This document shows, in pieces, positions 1 through 8,523 of a DNA stretch of 13,305 bases (the first letter of the stretch is position 1; each line of letters opens with the position of its first letter). A program made the position numbers and the translations under genes. The stretch covers positions 1-13,305 of the forward strand of contig JALLAP010000778.1 in assembly GCA_036939355.1 (NCBI GenBank), given 5' to 3'. This DNA comes from Thalassiosira profunda (Eukaryota > Bacillariophyta > Thalassiosirophyceae > Thalassiosirales > Thalassiosiraceae). The notes under the pieces were generated by a model. The model did no database searches. It was given only the letters and a program-made list of their open reading frames with translations, and had not been told where the DNA came from.

Positions 1-2347
1 TCCTTGCGAATGAAACAGTCCGCCTCCGATAGCCAGTGGGGGTCGTCTCCCCTCGTGAGGCGCGTACGACCTTGGTACAACACATGCGAGTCCTTGGCCG
101 TGGTCGCTGTGATGGCGGCGCGCGGAGGCGCCAACGGAGCATCGTGTGTCGTGTCGTTGTGAACGTTGTCAAACTCCACCACGGATCCCCTCGTGTCGTC
201 TGCGCTCGTTCTCCTCTTCTTCGGGCTGCCCTCCTCCGTCAAGTCGGCACTCTTTCCTCTGCCTCGTTTCTTCTTTTCCGAGGATCCCTTCGAAGTGCCT
301 TTTCCATCCTTGGACGAACCCTCTTTTTCCGGGCTGTCGGACGGCGGATCTTCCTTCGGCAAGGGAATGCGCTGGATGCGACACCACAATCGGTGGAAGA
401 AGACCTTCCGGCCGCCGTGCCTCGGCCTGCTGTCGCTCGAAGACGACTTCTGCAAATGAATGCGTGAGATGGATTACAAGAGACGATGGCACTGCCACTC
501 TGCGATCACAATAACCTACCTTCCCCTTCTTGGAGTATTCCGGGGTCGTCTTGGCCCGCTGCATCAGCTCCAGCTGTTCCCGTATCTCCATCGGCGTCCT
601 CCGGCAGTTCCGCACGTGGTTGATCACGGTCTGGCTCGTCGTCGTCTGGGAGAGGCTCGCCTCGCTCGCGGGGAAGTATCGGCCGCACCCCGCCTGGCCG
701 GTGCAGTGCTTGCACGCCAGGCCGGGGAATCCCGTGCGTCGCGACTTGTAGCAGCCCACGCGATCGGCGTCCATGAGGTTGCAGGGCATCATCTGCTCCA
801 GGGCCAGGAACAAATAATCCGAAATCAAGCCCTTGTCCTCGGGCAAGACGAGCGGGTACATTTCCACCTCCTCCACCTGGACCATGGCCCCGGCGCTGAG
901 CAGTCCCTCGGCGCCGTCGTCCATCCCGAGGCCGCCGGAACTCGACCCGCTGTAATCCACGCCCCACTCACCACGGTAGACGGCTTCTTCTCCGAGGAGC
1001 GGCAGCCTCCCCCCCAAGGAGGGCAAAGGCTCCTTGGGATCCCTCCCGAAGTGAATCCCGAAGGAGGTGTCGACCAGCCCGATCCTCCGCGCGGAATCCT
1101 GCCAGTACTGCTTCCGCCCGCCGCGATTGTCCACCTTGCCCCCCTTTTCTGATCTCGGGTCCAATTGGGGCATGATGGTGGAGACGTGCCGGCAGTGCTG
1201 GCAGCGGATGCCCACCTGGCCCAGGGCGATGGGCTTGTTCCGTCCGTGGACAGGGAGGACCAAGTCGTGCTGCGGTGGAGAGTTAGGGCACGCATCAGTT
1301 GACATGAGCATTATACAATGGCAACTTCACACACATGCCTCTAAATCATTCCCTCCCCTTTCCGATAATCCATCAATCGTCAAACGCACCTGGTCCGTCC
1401 CGAACGCCTCGACGAACTCCATCCGCAATACGCACTGCAATTCGCTCAAATAGTACTTGTCATCGGGCACTCCCAGCGGATGCCGGGCGTCGTACCACTT
1501 CGGCGGGGGCAGCTCCGGCCGTCCGTTGTTGAAAATGGGACGTGGGCCCGTGGCGCAAATGGCGTTGGGGTTGACGTTGCCGGTGGGCGCGGCGGCTGCG
1601 GATGAGGCGCTGTTCGGGCCACTGCTGGCCGTGTCGGGGGCGGAGGCGGAGGCGGAGGTGTTGGACGAGGCGTCGGGGGTTGGGGCGCGGGGGGATGGCT
1701 CGGGCGAGGGCTTTCGCGCCGGGGCGGGTGAGGCTGGTTTGTGTGGATCGTGCACTGCCGGCTGCAGATGAATTGCAACAGAAACGTCAGCGATTGCAAA
1801 TGAGGAACGACTTCTGTTGCATTGCAAATGGCAACCTTGCAATAGCAACTCACCGGAAGGGGCCTCGGCGGGGGCGGGGGTGGCGGAGGGCCCCGTCCCA
1901 GGTGGACGGGCGGGGGGTATCCTACCCCCGGGATGTACGGCGCCCCGATCCCGTTCGCCAGCGCGGCGTGCTGCGCGGCGGCGTAGACCCGCGCCGCGGC
2001 AGCCCCCTCGCGCTGCTGGTGGTATTCGGCGGCCGCCTGGTGGGGAGATGGAGAGGAGAGGGCAGCGTGGGCAATAATTAGCACAAGATGTGCACTTCAT
2101 TCGAGCCCACAGAAAATAAATTGACGAGACAACAATCAACTCTCACAATGGCCGCGGCCAGTCCCGAATTGAAGGCGGCGGGGTGGAAGAATCCCGGCGG
2201 GGCGGCGCCGGCCATGGCCGGGTGGTGATGGGCGTGGGGGTGGCCGGGCGGCAGCATGTGGGGAGGAGGGGGCTGCGGGTGCGGAGGAGGGTGGCCCGCA
2301 CGGTCCGCTTCCTCGGCGGAATCGTCGGCTGGGCGGTGGCTGGACAT
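1..2347 (-). CDS. Cys/His-module, probably nuclear protein of a stramenopile family (5 exons, 3' end outside window)
   Basis: Five exons all join in phase 0: 2347-2147, 2036-1854, 1761-1390, 1269-520 and 449 to beyond base 1. Introns are GTGAGA..CCAG, GTGAGT..GCAG, GTGCGT..GCAG and GTAGGT..GCAG, of 110, 92, 120 and 70 bp. At least 651 residues are present. Residues 1-190 are a Pro/His/Ala-rich, low-complexity leader. A first conserved module follows at about 225-320 (KYYLSELQCVLRMEFVEAF, CQHC at 275-278, GGRKQYW and a GLVDTSFGIHFG stretch). A second has C438-x2-C441 (GLACKHC), GRYFP, and H470-x3-C474, a spacing that looks like a zinc site, followed after the last splice by HGGRKVFFHRLWCRIQ. 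The tail is Ser/Lys-rich with NLS-like KKKRGRGK and PKKRRT, and then LTRGDDPHWLSEADCFIRK, which resembles the start of module 1, so another module probably lies off the window. I recognise the family from diatom proteomes but know no function. Nuclear location and DNA binding are inference. The start is the first ATG of the open frame. Confidence 0.8.
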
Positions 2348-2526
2348 GACGGCGGGGAGTCCCTGGAGAGAGGCGGGGATGCGGGTGCGGCGATGCGGGG
2401 GGCGAGTGGAGCCGCTGGGTGCAAGGGGGTGGGCGGGGTGCTTCGTCGTGCTTGCGGTTGAAGGTGAAAGTGAAAGGTGCGTGAAGGCGCCTGTCGCTTT
2501 GGCTCATCAATTCCCCGAGTCGCGCA

Positions 2527-2715
2527 GCAACGGTACGACTCAAGCTGAAATGGGGCTGCAAAGGCTGCACCCCTTTGCCCGACGACGACCACAAATAAGA
2601 GCCAGTGAGAGTAGATATGGTATTGTCAAGGCAGCTCCCCCGCATCTTGGCATGGTTCGCCAATTGCTCGAACGAGGCTAATGCCAGCCTCATTCAATAC
2701 CACGTCCCTCCTCTA
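2527..2715 (+). repeat. Degenerate coding repeat, copy 1 (internally shortened)
   Basis: Two blocks match the copy at 8524-8950 in the same orientation. Block a, 2527-2569, matches 8524-8568 with two single-base gaps. Block b, 2634-2715, matches 8791-8872 without gaps; I count about 68 of 82 bases identical. Between the blocks this copy has 64 bases where the other has 222. Block b reads LPRILAWFANCSNEANASL-I-QYH-PPL, and several differences from the other copy are third-position changes, so it descends from coding sequence. No start codon or intact frame remains. The rest of the 2348-2847 spacer (the 5' flank of the Cys/His gene and the 3' flank of the gene at 2848) shows nothing else that I can support. 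Confidence 0.6.
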
Positions 2716-2847
2716 GATGGGAAACGTTCTGCGGACGAGCCGTGCTTCTACTATTGGCAACCTTTCTTACATTGTTTTAGAGTTGATAACCATCCATAAT
2801 TGTTACCGTATATAAGGTGGTTTCCGCCCCAAACCTTGCATCAACTT

Positions 2848-3597
2848 TCAAGCCCACGTGAAATCTGTGCAACCAGGACACGCCATTTTCCACCTGTAGT
2901 TGGGATCAAACCGCTGCCCATATCTCAGGGTGCTTGACCCTGCAGGGGCGTCCTTCCGCCGTACCATTGTTCCATTGATTTGGCTTGGCACCTCTAGAAA
3001 TTGCTTTGCCTTCAGATATTCGTCCGATGTTTGGACGTCCGGAAAGTGAACTTGCAGATTGTGCACAGTGTTTGGGACTGCCTCATTGCCGCCTTCTGTC
3101 GAGTAGCTGAATGTTTTTGTTGCGTTGTCCCGAAAGAGCCACGTGCGCACGTCTTGCAAACACGTCATGGATTCTGCATCGTCAGACATCTCGCAGAAGT
3201 GCGGCCCGGAAATTCCACCGCCGCGATCGAATGCAAGCGCCAGGGGAAGCGATTGGGTGAACGTCGACATTCTGGGCGCTACCAACACGTCCGCAAAGCT
3301 CAACAAGATCTGGTCGTTCATCATATCCTTCCATCCCTGGACACATTTGTCTCCCTCCGAGCAACCACGGCTGGGTGGCAATCGAATGCTTGGACGACAT
3401 TCGAGGAGCCAGCACGCCGGACGCCGGGCGTAGGGTGCGTGTAGCGTAACGAAAGTAGTAGTCACGTGATCTGACAGACGTGAAATCTGATGGCAGAGAG
3501 AAGCCCCTGTGAAAGAAGAAAAGAGCAGCCCAGCAGCCTGCGCCTCCGCTGCTTTGCCATAGCCTATCACAACGTCGGGGTCGCTCCTTTGGCTCAC
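2848..3597 (-). CDS. C-terminal half of a fucosyltransferase-like protein, without a start codon
   Basis: The frame is open from 3597 to a stop at 2848. Its first in-frame ATG is only at the MMND stretch (near 3324), inside the conserved part. Recognisable sequence begins around 3354 with GDKCVQGW, then ILLSFADVLVAPRMSTFTQSL, GPHFCEMSDD, SCLQD..TWLFRD and a C-terminal YGQRFDPNYR. The DV-x-VAP-x-x-STFTQSLP stretch is what one expects in the nucleotide-sugar-binding C-terminal half of FUT8/NodZ/O-FucT-like GT-B enzymes. That is family knowledge applied by eye. Sequence from 3355 to 3597 is not recognisable. A strong splice acceptor (polypyrimidine tract then CACAG) ends at 3507 on this strand, so the unrecognised part may be intron plus exon start. 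The matching N-terminal half lies at 7292-8283. It could be the 3' exon of one long gene, a half split off by insertion, or a truncated paralogue. Confidence 0.6.
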   Translation of the reverse strand: MSQRSDPDVVIGYGKAAEAQAAGLLFSSFTGASLCHQISRLSDHVTTTFVTLHAPYARRPACWLLECRPSIRLPPSRGCSEGDKCVQGWKDMMNDQILLSFADVLVAPRMSTFTQSLPLALAFDRGGGISGPHFCEMSDDAESMTCLQDVRTWLFRDNATKTFSYSTEGGNEAVPNTVHNLQVHFPDVQTSDEYLKAKQFLEVPSQINGTMVRRKDAPAGSSTLRYGQRFDPNYRWKMACPGCTDFTWA

Positions 3598-4004
3598 AAG
3601 GCGCTCACTGCCGCTTGCCGCCGTCGATAGAGGTTGGTTTCGTGGCGACGGCGGCGCGGTAGGGCGCAGCGAGTTGTGTAATGCCGAGCGGGATCAGATC
3701 TCCGAGTCGCCCAATCGAGCGCGCGCAGGCGAACTCGACGCAACACGGCGACAGCACGCAGCTCGCCGGCGCCTTGCTCGGCCGATTTTTTACGTGAGCC
3801 GGCCACAGGCCGACGGCGTGCTCTCGTGCACAGACAGCTGCCACCAACTGTCGGGGAGAGGAGATGTAGTGCAGTTATCATGATGTCGCGTTCGCCGGGG
3901 GCGTGCGCAGGGCAGTGGCGCACGGGGCTGTGGTCGAGGGTGGGGGAGAATAGTTGGTGCCATGAGGAAGATAGAGCAGAAATGAAACGGCAACAAAATT
4001 GTGA
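3598..4004. other. Intergenic segment with nothing supportable
   Basis: This GC-rich stretch lies between the glycosyltransferase C-half and the 3' end of the secreted orphan gene. Short open frames exist in several registers on both strands, but none shows recognisable motifs, a convincing start or splice partners. It is part of the roughly 4-kb segment that separates the two glycosyltransferase halves. Confidence 0.5.
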
Positions 4005-6214
4005 CTAAGAGAGACGGCCTATTAGGGCGGCGAGGTCGGCCTCTGCACCGGCCTCACTGCCGCTGTGGCTGGCCCTGGCCTGTGTGTTGAGAGCCTTCCG
4101 AGCCTTAGCCGCATAGAATGCATTGCTGTGCCTTTCGGTGTCAAAGCACACTCCAATTTCCTCCATGAGCCAGTATTCAAAAGTCTCGGGTTCAGGAACA
4201 AAGCTGTAGGTGCGGCGTACCATTCCATCCTCTTGGCGGCATTGGTAGGACGCTTGCGCGTGCCCGACCATGCAATGAAACCAATTCTGCAAAGTTGTGA
4301 TATCGGAGGAGGTGTACGTCCTACTACTGGCACCCCCCGATTTATCGTCATTGATGAGGAGTATTCCGTCGGTGTGCCCCGTCATCTGCTTGTAGACCCA
4401 GAGCAGCCAAAAGTTTGCGAAGAAAGTCCTCAGGCCGTTGTTCGGGCTCAACATCCAGAGGGCGCGCATCAGCAGCTCGAGGTAGATCTTGCGCAGGTCT
4501 CCGTCACGCCCGAAATCACCAACCGCAAAGCTGCTGCTCATCTCTAGGGCACATTGGTCGCCCTCCTCGGCCAGACGCTCCACTGTGTCGTTGAGCAAAG
4601 CGACCAGATCGTCTGGAGGGGCCTCGGGCACGGCACAGCTCATCTGGATGGTGCACAATACATCGGACTCAGGTGTCTGAGACAAGAAATAGTCGAGCTT
4701 CCTCTCAGTGGCGGTTGGGTCCTGGATGGTGGTCTTGGGGCGAAGGATACCATTCGAGAAGACGTTCTCATGCTGGTGGTCAGTCAAAAGACGACGCATG
4801 TTTCCCACCTTTTGCTGCTTTCCTGACCTCTGCGTTGAAGCCGAGGAATCCGTCGACGTTGAAGCTAAAGATAGAAAGTTAGGTACAAGCCGACAAGGAG
4901 AGAGGAAGTGCACAAATACACACGAGACGTACCAGAAGAGCTTCGGCGGGTACCACTGCTCTGCGTCGAGGAGCTAGAGGAGCTTCGGGTGCTGCGCGTA
5001 CGACGAGCACCTCGAGCCGCCGACGCAGAAGAGGCCGACGAATCGGAGGAGGCTCTGCTGCTGGACGTGAGAGGAGCTTCGTCGTAGGCCAATGCCAGGA
5101 CCATTCGTCCTTTCTCGCTGGTGTTCACTCCAGTGAATGGAGACACGAGGGAACGATAAAGTTCCCGCAGCCTCTGCAGCCCCATCCTCGAATATTTGCT
5201 CACCGCAGCTCTAAATTGCACCGTGATCTTCCGTGTCTCGGTGCTGTAGGTATGCTCATGGCCAGCGAGCTCTTGCTCCGCAACAATGAAGTCGAGCGTA
5301 ACCAAACGCGAGTAGTAGTAGGACGCCATGCAGTTGACGGAGGTGTTGTCGCTTTTAGACGAAGAGGAGGACTCGGGTTTCTTGTTCAGCCCGATCTCCA
5401 AGTGGTTGCCCAGCAGCACTCCCGTCCCCTCCACGGGGCCGCTAAGGATGGCTTTCGCCACCAAGACGTAGGAGACCTGCCGATCCTCGTGAACGTAGAG
5501 CGGCACTTGCGTCAGATTGCTCTCGGTAGGATAGGTTCTCCGAGCGGTGCCTCGGCCCGCAACGAGAGTGATTTGTGCCTTGCCGAACTTGATGAGGAAG
5601 TCCTTGTGATCCTTGGCGTATTGAACGAACTCGGAGCCGAGCATGTACCAGGAGAGGGCGTCGTGCTTCTCGGTGATGATGAGCACAACAATGCTCTCGT
5701 TGGAGTGTTCGTCGTACACCGTCACAAGGCAGTTCTTGCTCTTGTCGATCTCCGTGTTCTCTTTGAAGGCCTTGGCGGCTCGATTCAGCCGTATCTGGGC
5801 CGCTTCTTGCGGCGACTTTGCGCTGTATGCGCATCCGTCTTCCACAGTCACCGTGATCTCTTCCGGGGCGCAGACATCGATGACTTCTTCCAGCGTGAAC
5901 ATTTCCAGAAGAAGAGTCACCATTACCATGCGCTCCTTCTGCTCGGGGAGGCTGTGGTAGATTCCATTGCCGAAGGTATCGCCGTCGAGGTTGCCGAGGA
6001 AGTCCAATCTTCCTTCGGGAGTCTCCAGCCCGTGGTTCTTGATCTCCTCTTCCAAGGTGACGCCATCGTAGACATGGCCGAGAGGGTATTTTCTGCCGTA
6101 GCTGGTCGCACTCCGGTTCGTTCCGGGAGTAATGTCGGAGAAAATGGAAAACACCCGAAGCGACGCCATCGGGACCAAGAGGCTCAGGCCCGAGAGGGTC
6201 GAGAGGAGCCTCAT
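4005..6214 (-). CDS. Secreted orphan protein, 713 residues, two exons with a Ser-rich linker
   Basis: Exon 1 is 6214-4933 and exon 2 is 4864-4005. The 68-bp intron (GTACGT..TTTAG, phase 1) falls inside a low-complexity linker. I start at the ATG at 6214, because the upstream open codons in the same frame have no ATG. The first residues, MRLLSTLSGLSLLVPMAS, look like a signal peptide or anchor. The N-terminal domain (about residues 25-390) is well mixed and probably globular, with many acidic and aromatic residues. Residues about 390-460 are a Ser/Thr/Arg-rich linker (repeated SSS, ARGARRTRSTR). The C-terminal domain contains ALWMLSPNNGLRTFFANFW, NWFHCMVGHAQASYQC and EYWLMEEIGVCF, and has no second membrane segment or GPI-like tail. 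I do not recognise either domain. It diverges from the plus-strand gene at 6392 across a 177-bp spacer. A secretory or membrane-bound location is inference from the leader alone. Confidence 0.75.
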
Positions 6215-6234
6215 CGCGAGCGAGTGCTCTCGCA

Positions 6235-6282
6235 AAATTGAATTCAATTTCAAAATTTGAATAGTTTTTCAAAATTTTGAAA
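6235..6282. promoter_or_regulatory. Pair of perfect 16-bp AT-rich palindromes in a divergent promoter
   Basis: AAATTGAATTCAATTT at 6235-6250 and TTTCAAAATTTTGAAA at 6267-6282 are both perfect palindromes. Between and beside them lie related half-sites (TTCAAAATTTGAA from 6249, and GAATTTTGAA just after 6300). They sit between the start of the minus-strand orphan (6214) and the start of the plus-strand gene (6392), in an AT-rich patch within otherwise GC-rich DNA. The position suits a shared regulatory site, but no known factor is implied. Just before the plus-strand start there is also a CT-repeat leader (about 6370-6388). Confidence 0.4.
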
Positions 6283-6391
6283 GGTAAATTCAGGTTGTTT
6301 GAATTTTGAAACATTGCTTGAAAATCAAAGCTCTGGCTCCTCACTCTTCGCCCACGGCCCCTCGACCACCCCCCCTCTCTCTCTCTCCACA

Positions 6392-7192
6392 ATGCCGAAG
6401 ACGAGCAAGCGCAACGGGCGCGCGGCTTCTGCAAACCATGGCCGCAGCAGCCGCAACCGTGAAGAACGCGCGGCAACGCGCAGCACGGTACGTGGACTCT
6501 CGAAAGGATTGCAGCGGAACGCCCTTGCTCAAAATCTCTTGCTGTTTCTCTTGGCCCTCTAGGAGCTTGTCGACAGCGCAGCCCAACCCGCCGGGTCGCC
6601 CGCCAGGCGCAAATCGATGCCCTCCGAGCGAGAGCCGCTGAAGAAGCCGCCCGCGCGGCCGCCTTCCAAGCGAGAATCGATGCGATGACTGCAGCTGATC
6701 CTCGCTGGTTGGCAAACATCCAGGGCCTTCAGCCAGCGCTTTGCTGGTGGAGGCAGTGCGAGCCTCCACCTGTACCACATCATCTGACGCCGGATTCAAG
6801 GCTCCGAGACCGACGGGCTAGGCAACAGCATGGCTCTGCCAATGCCTGCCCGGTTCCTCAGGGCGCTCGAAGTGCCTGGGCTCGCCTCCATCATCCGCCG
6901 CGTGCGGGACCCTGTGAGCAACCGAAACGAGATCGAGGTCTCGCACACTGGAGCCTTCAAGTCCATCCTCAGGTTGCCCGACGTCGGGAACGAGCGCAAC
7001 ACCGCCGGGTCGATGTTCACCAGTTATTTGGCGAGGTGGAAGGACAACCGCACTAACAGGAAAGTCCAGGTCACCAAGGTTCCCGGCACCCCCACTGGCC
7101 CGAGGGGCAAGACCATCGACGAGACCACGTTCAGGGTCTGGCACCTCCTCCTCGAGCCTGGACAGGATGCCAGGTTGTTCGTGCAGCCCTGA
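6392..7192 (+). CDS. Orphan protein, about 212 residues, three exons
   Basis: Proposed exons are 6392-6487, 6577-6755 and 6829-7192. Intron 1 (89 bp) has a strong GTACGT donor, a T/C-rich tract and CAG at 6574-6576, and joins phase 0 to phase 0. Intron 2 is less certain: the GTGCGA donor at 6756 and the GTGGAG donor at 6747 are both in the right phase for the CAG at 6826-6828. Exon 1 is basic (MPKTSKRNGRAASANHGR). Exon 2 encodes an Ala/Arg-rich, probably helical stretch (QAQIDALRARAAEEAARAAA) and ADPRWLANIQ. Exon 3 is a well-formed GC3-rich frame with FLRALEVPGLASIIRRV, GSMFTSYLARWKDN and FRVWHLLLEPGQDARLFV before the stop. I do not recognise the family. If intron 2 is wrong, exon 3 could be a separate 120-residue gene starting at the ATG at 6830, which an in-frame upstream stop would allow. 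Confidence 0.55.
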
Positions 7193-7259
7193 GAACGGCT
7201 TGAAGGGTCCTCAACCTCCGAAGCGACGCTGTACAGCCTATCGACGCAAGGTGCTCACA

Positions 7260-7296
7260 ATCCCTAATCTAGCGGTTGCCAGATCCCTAATCTAGC
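7260..7296. repeat. 14-bp direct repeat beside the end of the glycosyltransferase N-half
   Basis: ATCCCTAATCTAGC occurs at 7260-7273 and again at 7283-7296, with 9 bases between the copies. It lies in the short gap between the convergent 3' ends of the plus-strand orphan gene and the glycosyltransferase N-half, and the second copy overlaps the stop of the latter. I found no matching copy near the other break at about 3354. Confidence 0.7.
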
Positions 7297-8283
7297 AGCC
7301 TTTACGGAACATCTGCTCTTGTCCAACGCCCCGCCCCGGCGTCCATCGCCGTCGAAGCCCTGGAACACGCGTTTGGGGCAATACGACAGTTTCCACACCG
7401 AAGAAGCTGGTTTCGTTCGCAATGATGGGGATGTATTTGGGGCTGTCGGTAGCCAAGAAAATCAACGGTCGCTTCGCCGGCCGGAGGACGCAGTCGCTCG
7501 CAAACCGCTCGGGAAAGTTCGCCTGCATCTCTTCGAGAAACGTCCTCAGAAGATATGTAATGTTGAACACGAACTCTGCTTCGTTGCTGACGCCTCTCCC
7601 CCTTCTGATGAAGTCTTGACTCTCGCCATTGCCCAACCGGAGGTGCAGTCCGATCACAAAGTGATCTCTGAATTGGTGTTTGTCCATGAAGGCGGCCAAA
7701 TCATGCTTTCCAGCAAAGTTCCGCCGGAGTATTCTGTAGAGCTGCTGATCCGACTCGAGTTTGTCCAGAAATGGGGACTCGCTGCCCTTGTACAAGGTTT
7801 GAGAGAGTGGCACTTTGTGCCCTTTGAAGTTCAGTCCTCTGAGTATCCAGCGACGTCGTTCGTTGCAACCACATATTTTCCCTCGGCGTCGCCATCCGCC
7901 ACCACAGCGCCCGGAATGTGAATGTGGTCGCTCCCAAACAGGATAGGGAAGACGTTCCCCACGCCCGCGCAGTCCCCCCAATGCAATTTCAGCCGCGTCA
8001 GGTTGAGCGCCTTCGCGAGATGATAGGCACTCGATATTTTCATGAGGCGATGACCGATTCCGAATTCAGCTCTGTGAAGGAAGGCGTTGGTGTTATTGAG
8101 CGCAGCGGCGACGCTGGGTGGCGGGCTCGGGTCGTCAAACTCGGGGTATGAGTTGTTTCGTTGAAACGCGCCCTCCTTGCACTCGGCGGTTGCAGAGAAA
8201 GGCGAGGTCGAGCCCTGGAGAACACCGAGCCCAAGACACGCCACTGCCAGCCCGGAGAGTGAAATCCGACATCTGACGCCCAT
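7292..8283 (-). CDS. N-terminal half of a fucosyltransferase-like protein, with one frameshift and a missing C-terminal part
   Basis: I start at the ATG at 8283. The first residues, MGVRCRISLSGLAVACLGLG, look like a signal anchor, which suits a Golgi type II enzyme. Then come RAEFGIGHRLMKISSAYHLAKAL (residues 71-93) and LHWGDCAG, resembling the glycine-containing N-terminal motif of FUT/NodZ-type GT-B enzymes. The frame meets a TGA at 7833-7831. Shifting by one base there continues naturally through NFKGHKVPLSQTLYKG, FVIGLHLRLGNGE (about 209-221) and IFLATDSPKYIPII (about 275-288) to VETVVLPQT. Restoring one C in GAC(C)TGAAC repairs the frame. In place of the HxRRxD of FUT8-like enzymes the sequence has HLRLGNGE. 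After about 7368 the sequence loses sense and stops at 7292. The DV..AP..STFTQSLP region is absent here but present at 2848-3354. Fucosyl specificity is a guess; GT-B glycosyltransferase is safer. Confidence 0.65.
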
Positions 8284-8395
8284 CGGTATTGGTTCAGGGG
8301 TCCAATTGCAATTGAGTTCTGCCAGGTCGAGGCGAGGAGACCCAACGCTCTCGTCGGATGCCAGCACCACCCCCCGACCGCTGGACTATATCGCG

Positions 8396-8510
8396 GCCGG
8401 GGTGGGTGGATGGGAAGTGGGAAGAAGGTTGAGATATTGTAGAAGTGGAAGTTGGAAGTGTGGGGAAGGCAGGGGAAGGCGGAAGCTGGCGGAAGGAGTG
8501 GCTCGCATTT
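8396..8510 (-). promoter_or_regulatory. Pyrimidine-rich 5' flank of the glycosyltransferase N-half
   Basis: Read on the minus strand, this stretch is dominated by CTTCC and CTTCCC runs, ending about 110 bases before the ATG at 8283. The 5' side of the plus-strand orphan gene also has a CT-rich leader. It may be a core-promoter or leader feature. No TATA box was identified. Low-complexity sequence without function is the alternative. Confidence 0.25.
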
Positions 8511-8523
8511 TCTTGCGATTGCC

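Noticed and set aside
460..1152. Plus-strand open frame of 230 codons
   Set aside because: It is opposite the conserved Cys/His exon on the minus strand, and its composition is that of an antisense shadow.
3594..3923. Minus-strand open frame of 109 codons as a possible upstream exon of the glycosyltransferase C-half
   Set aside because: It is Arg/Ala-rich, with no similarity by eye to the missing region and no convincing splice sites. A neighbouring frame is equally open.
5216..6241. Long plus-strand open frame of about 340 codons
   Set aside because: It is antisense to exon 1 of the 713-residue orphan, whose leader, intron and linker give a better account of this stretch.
7260..7296. CCCTAA motifs suggesting an internal telomere-like tract
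   Set aside because: There are only two isolated hexamers inside a 14-bp direct repeat, not a tandem array.
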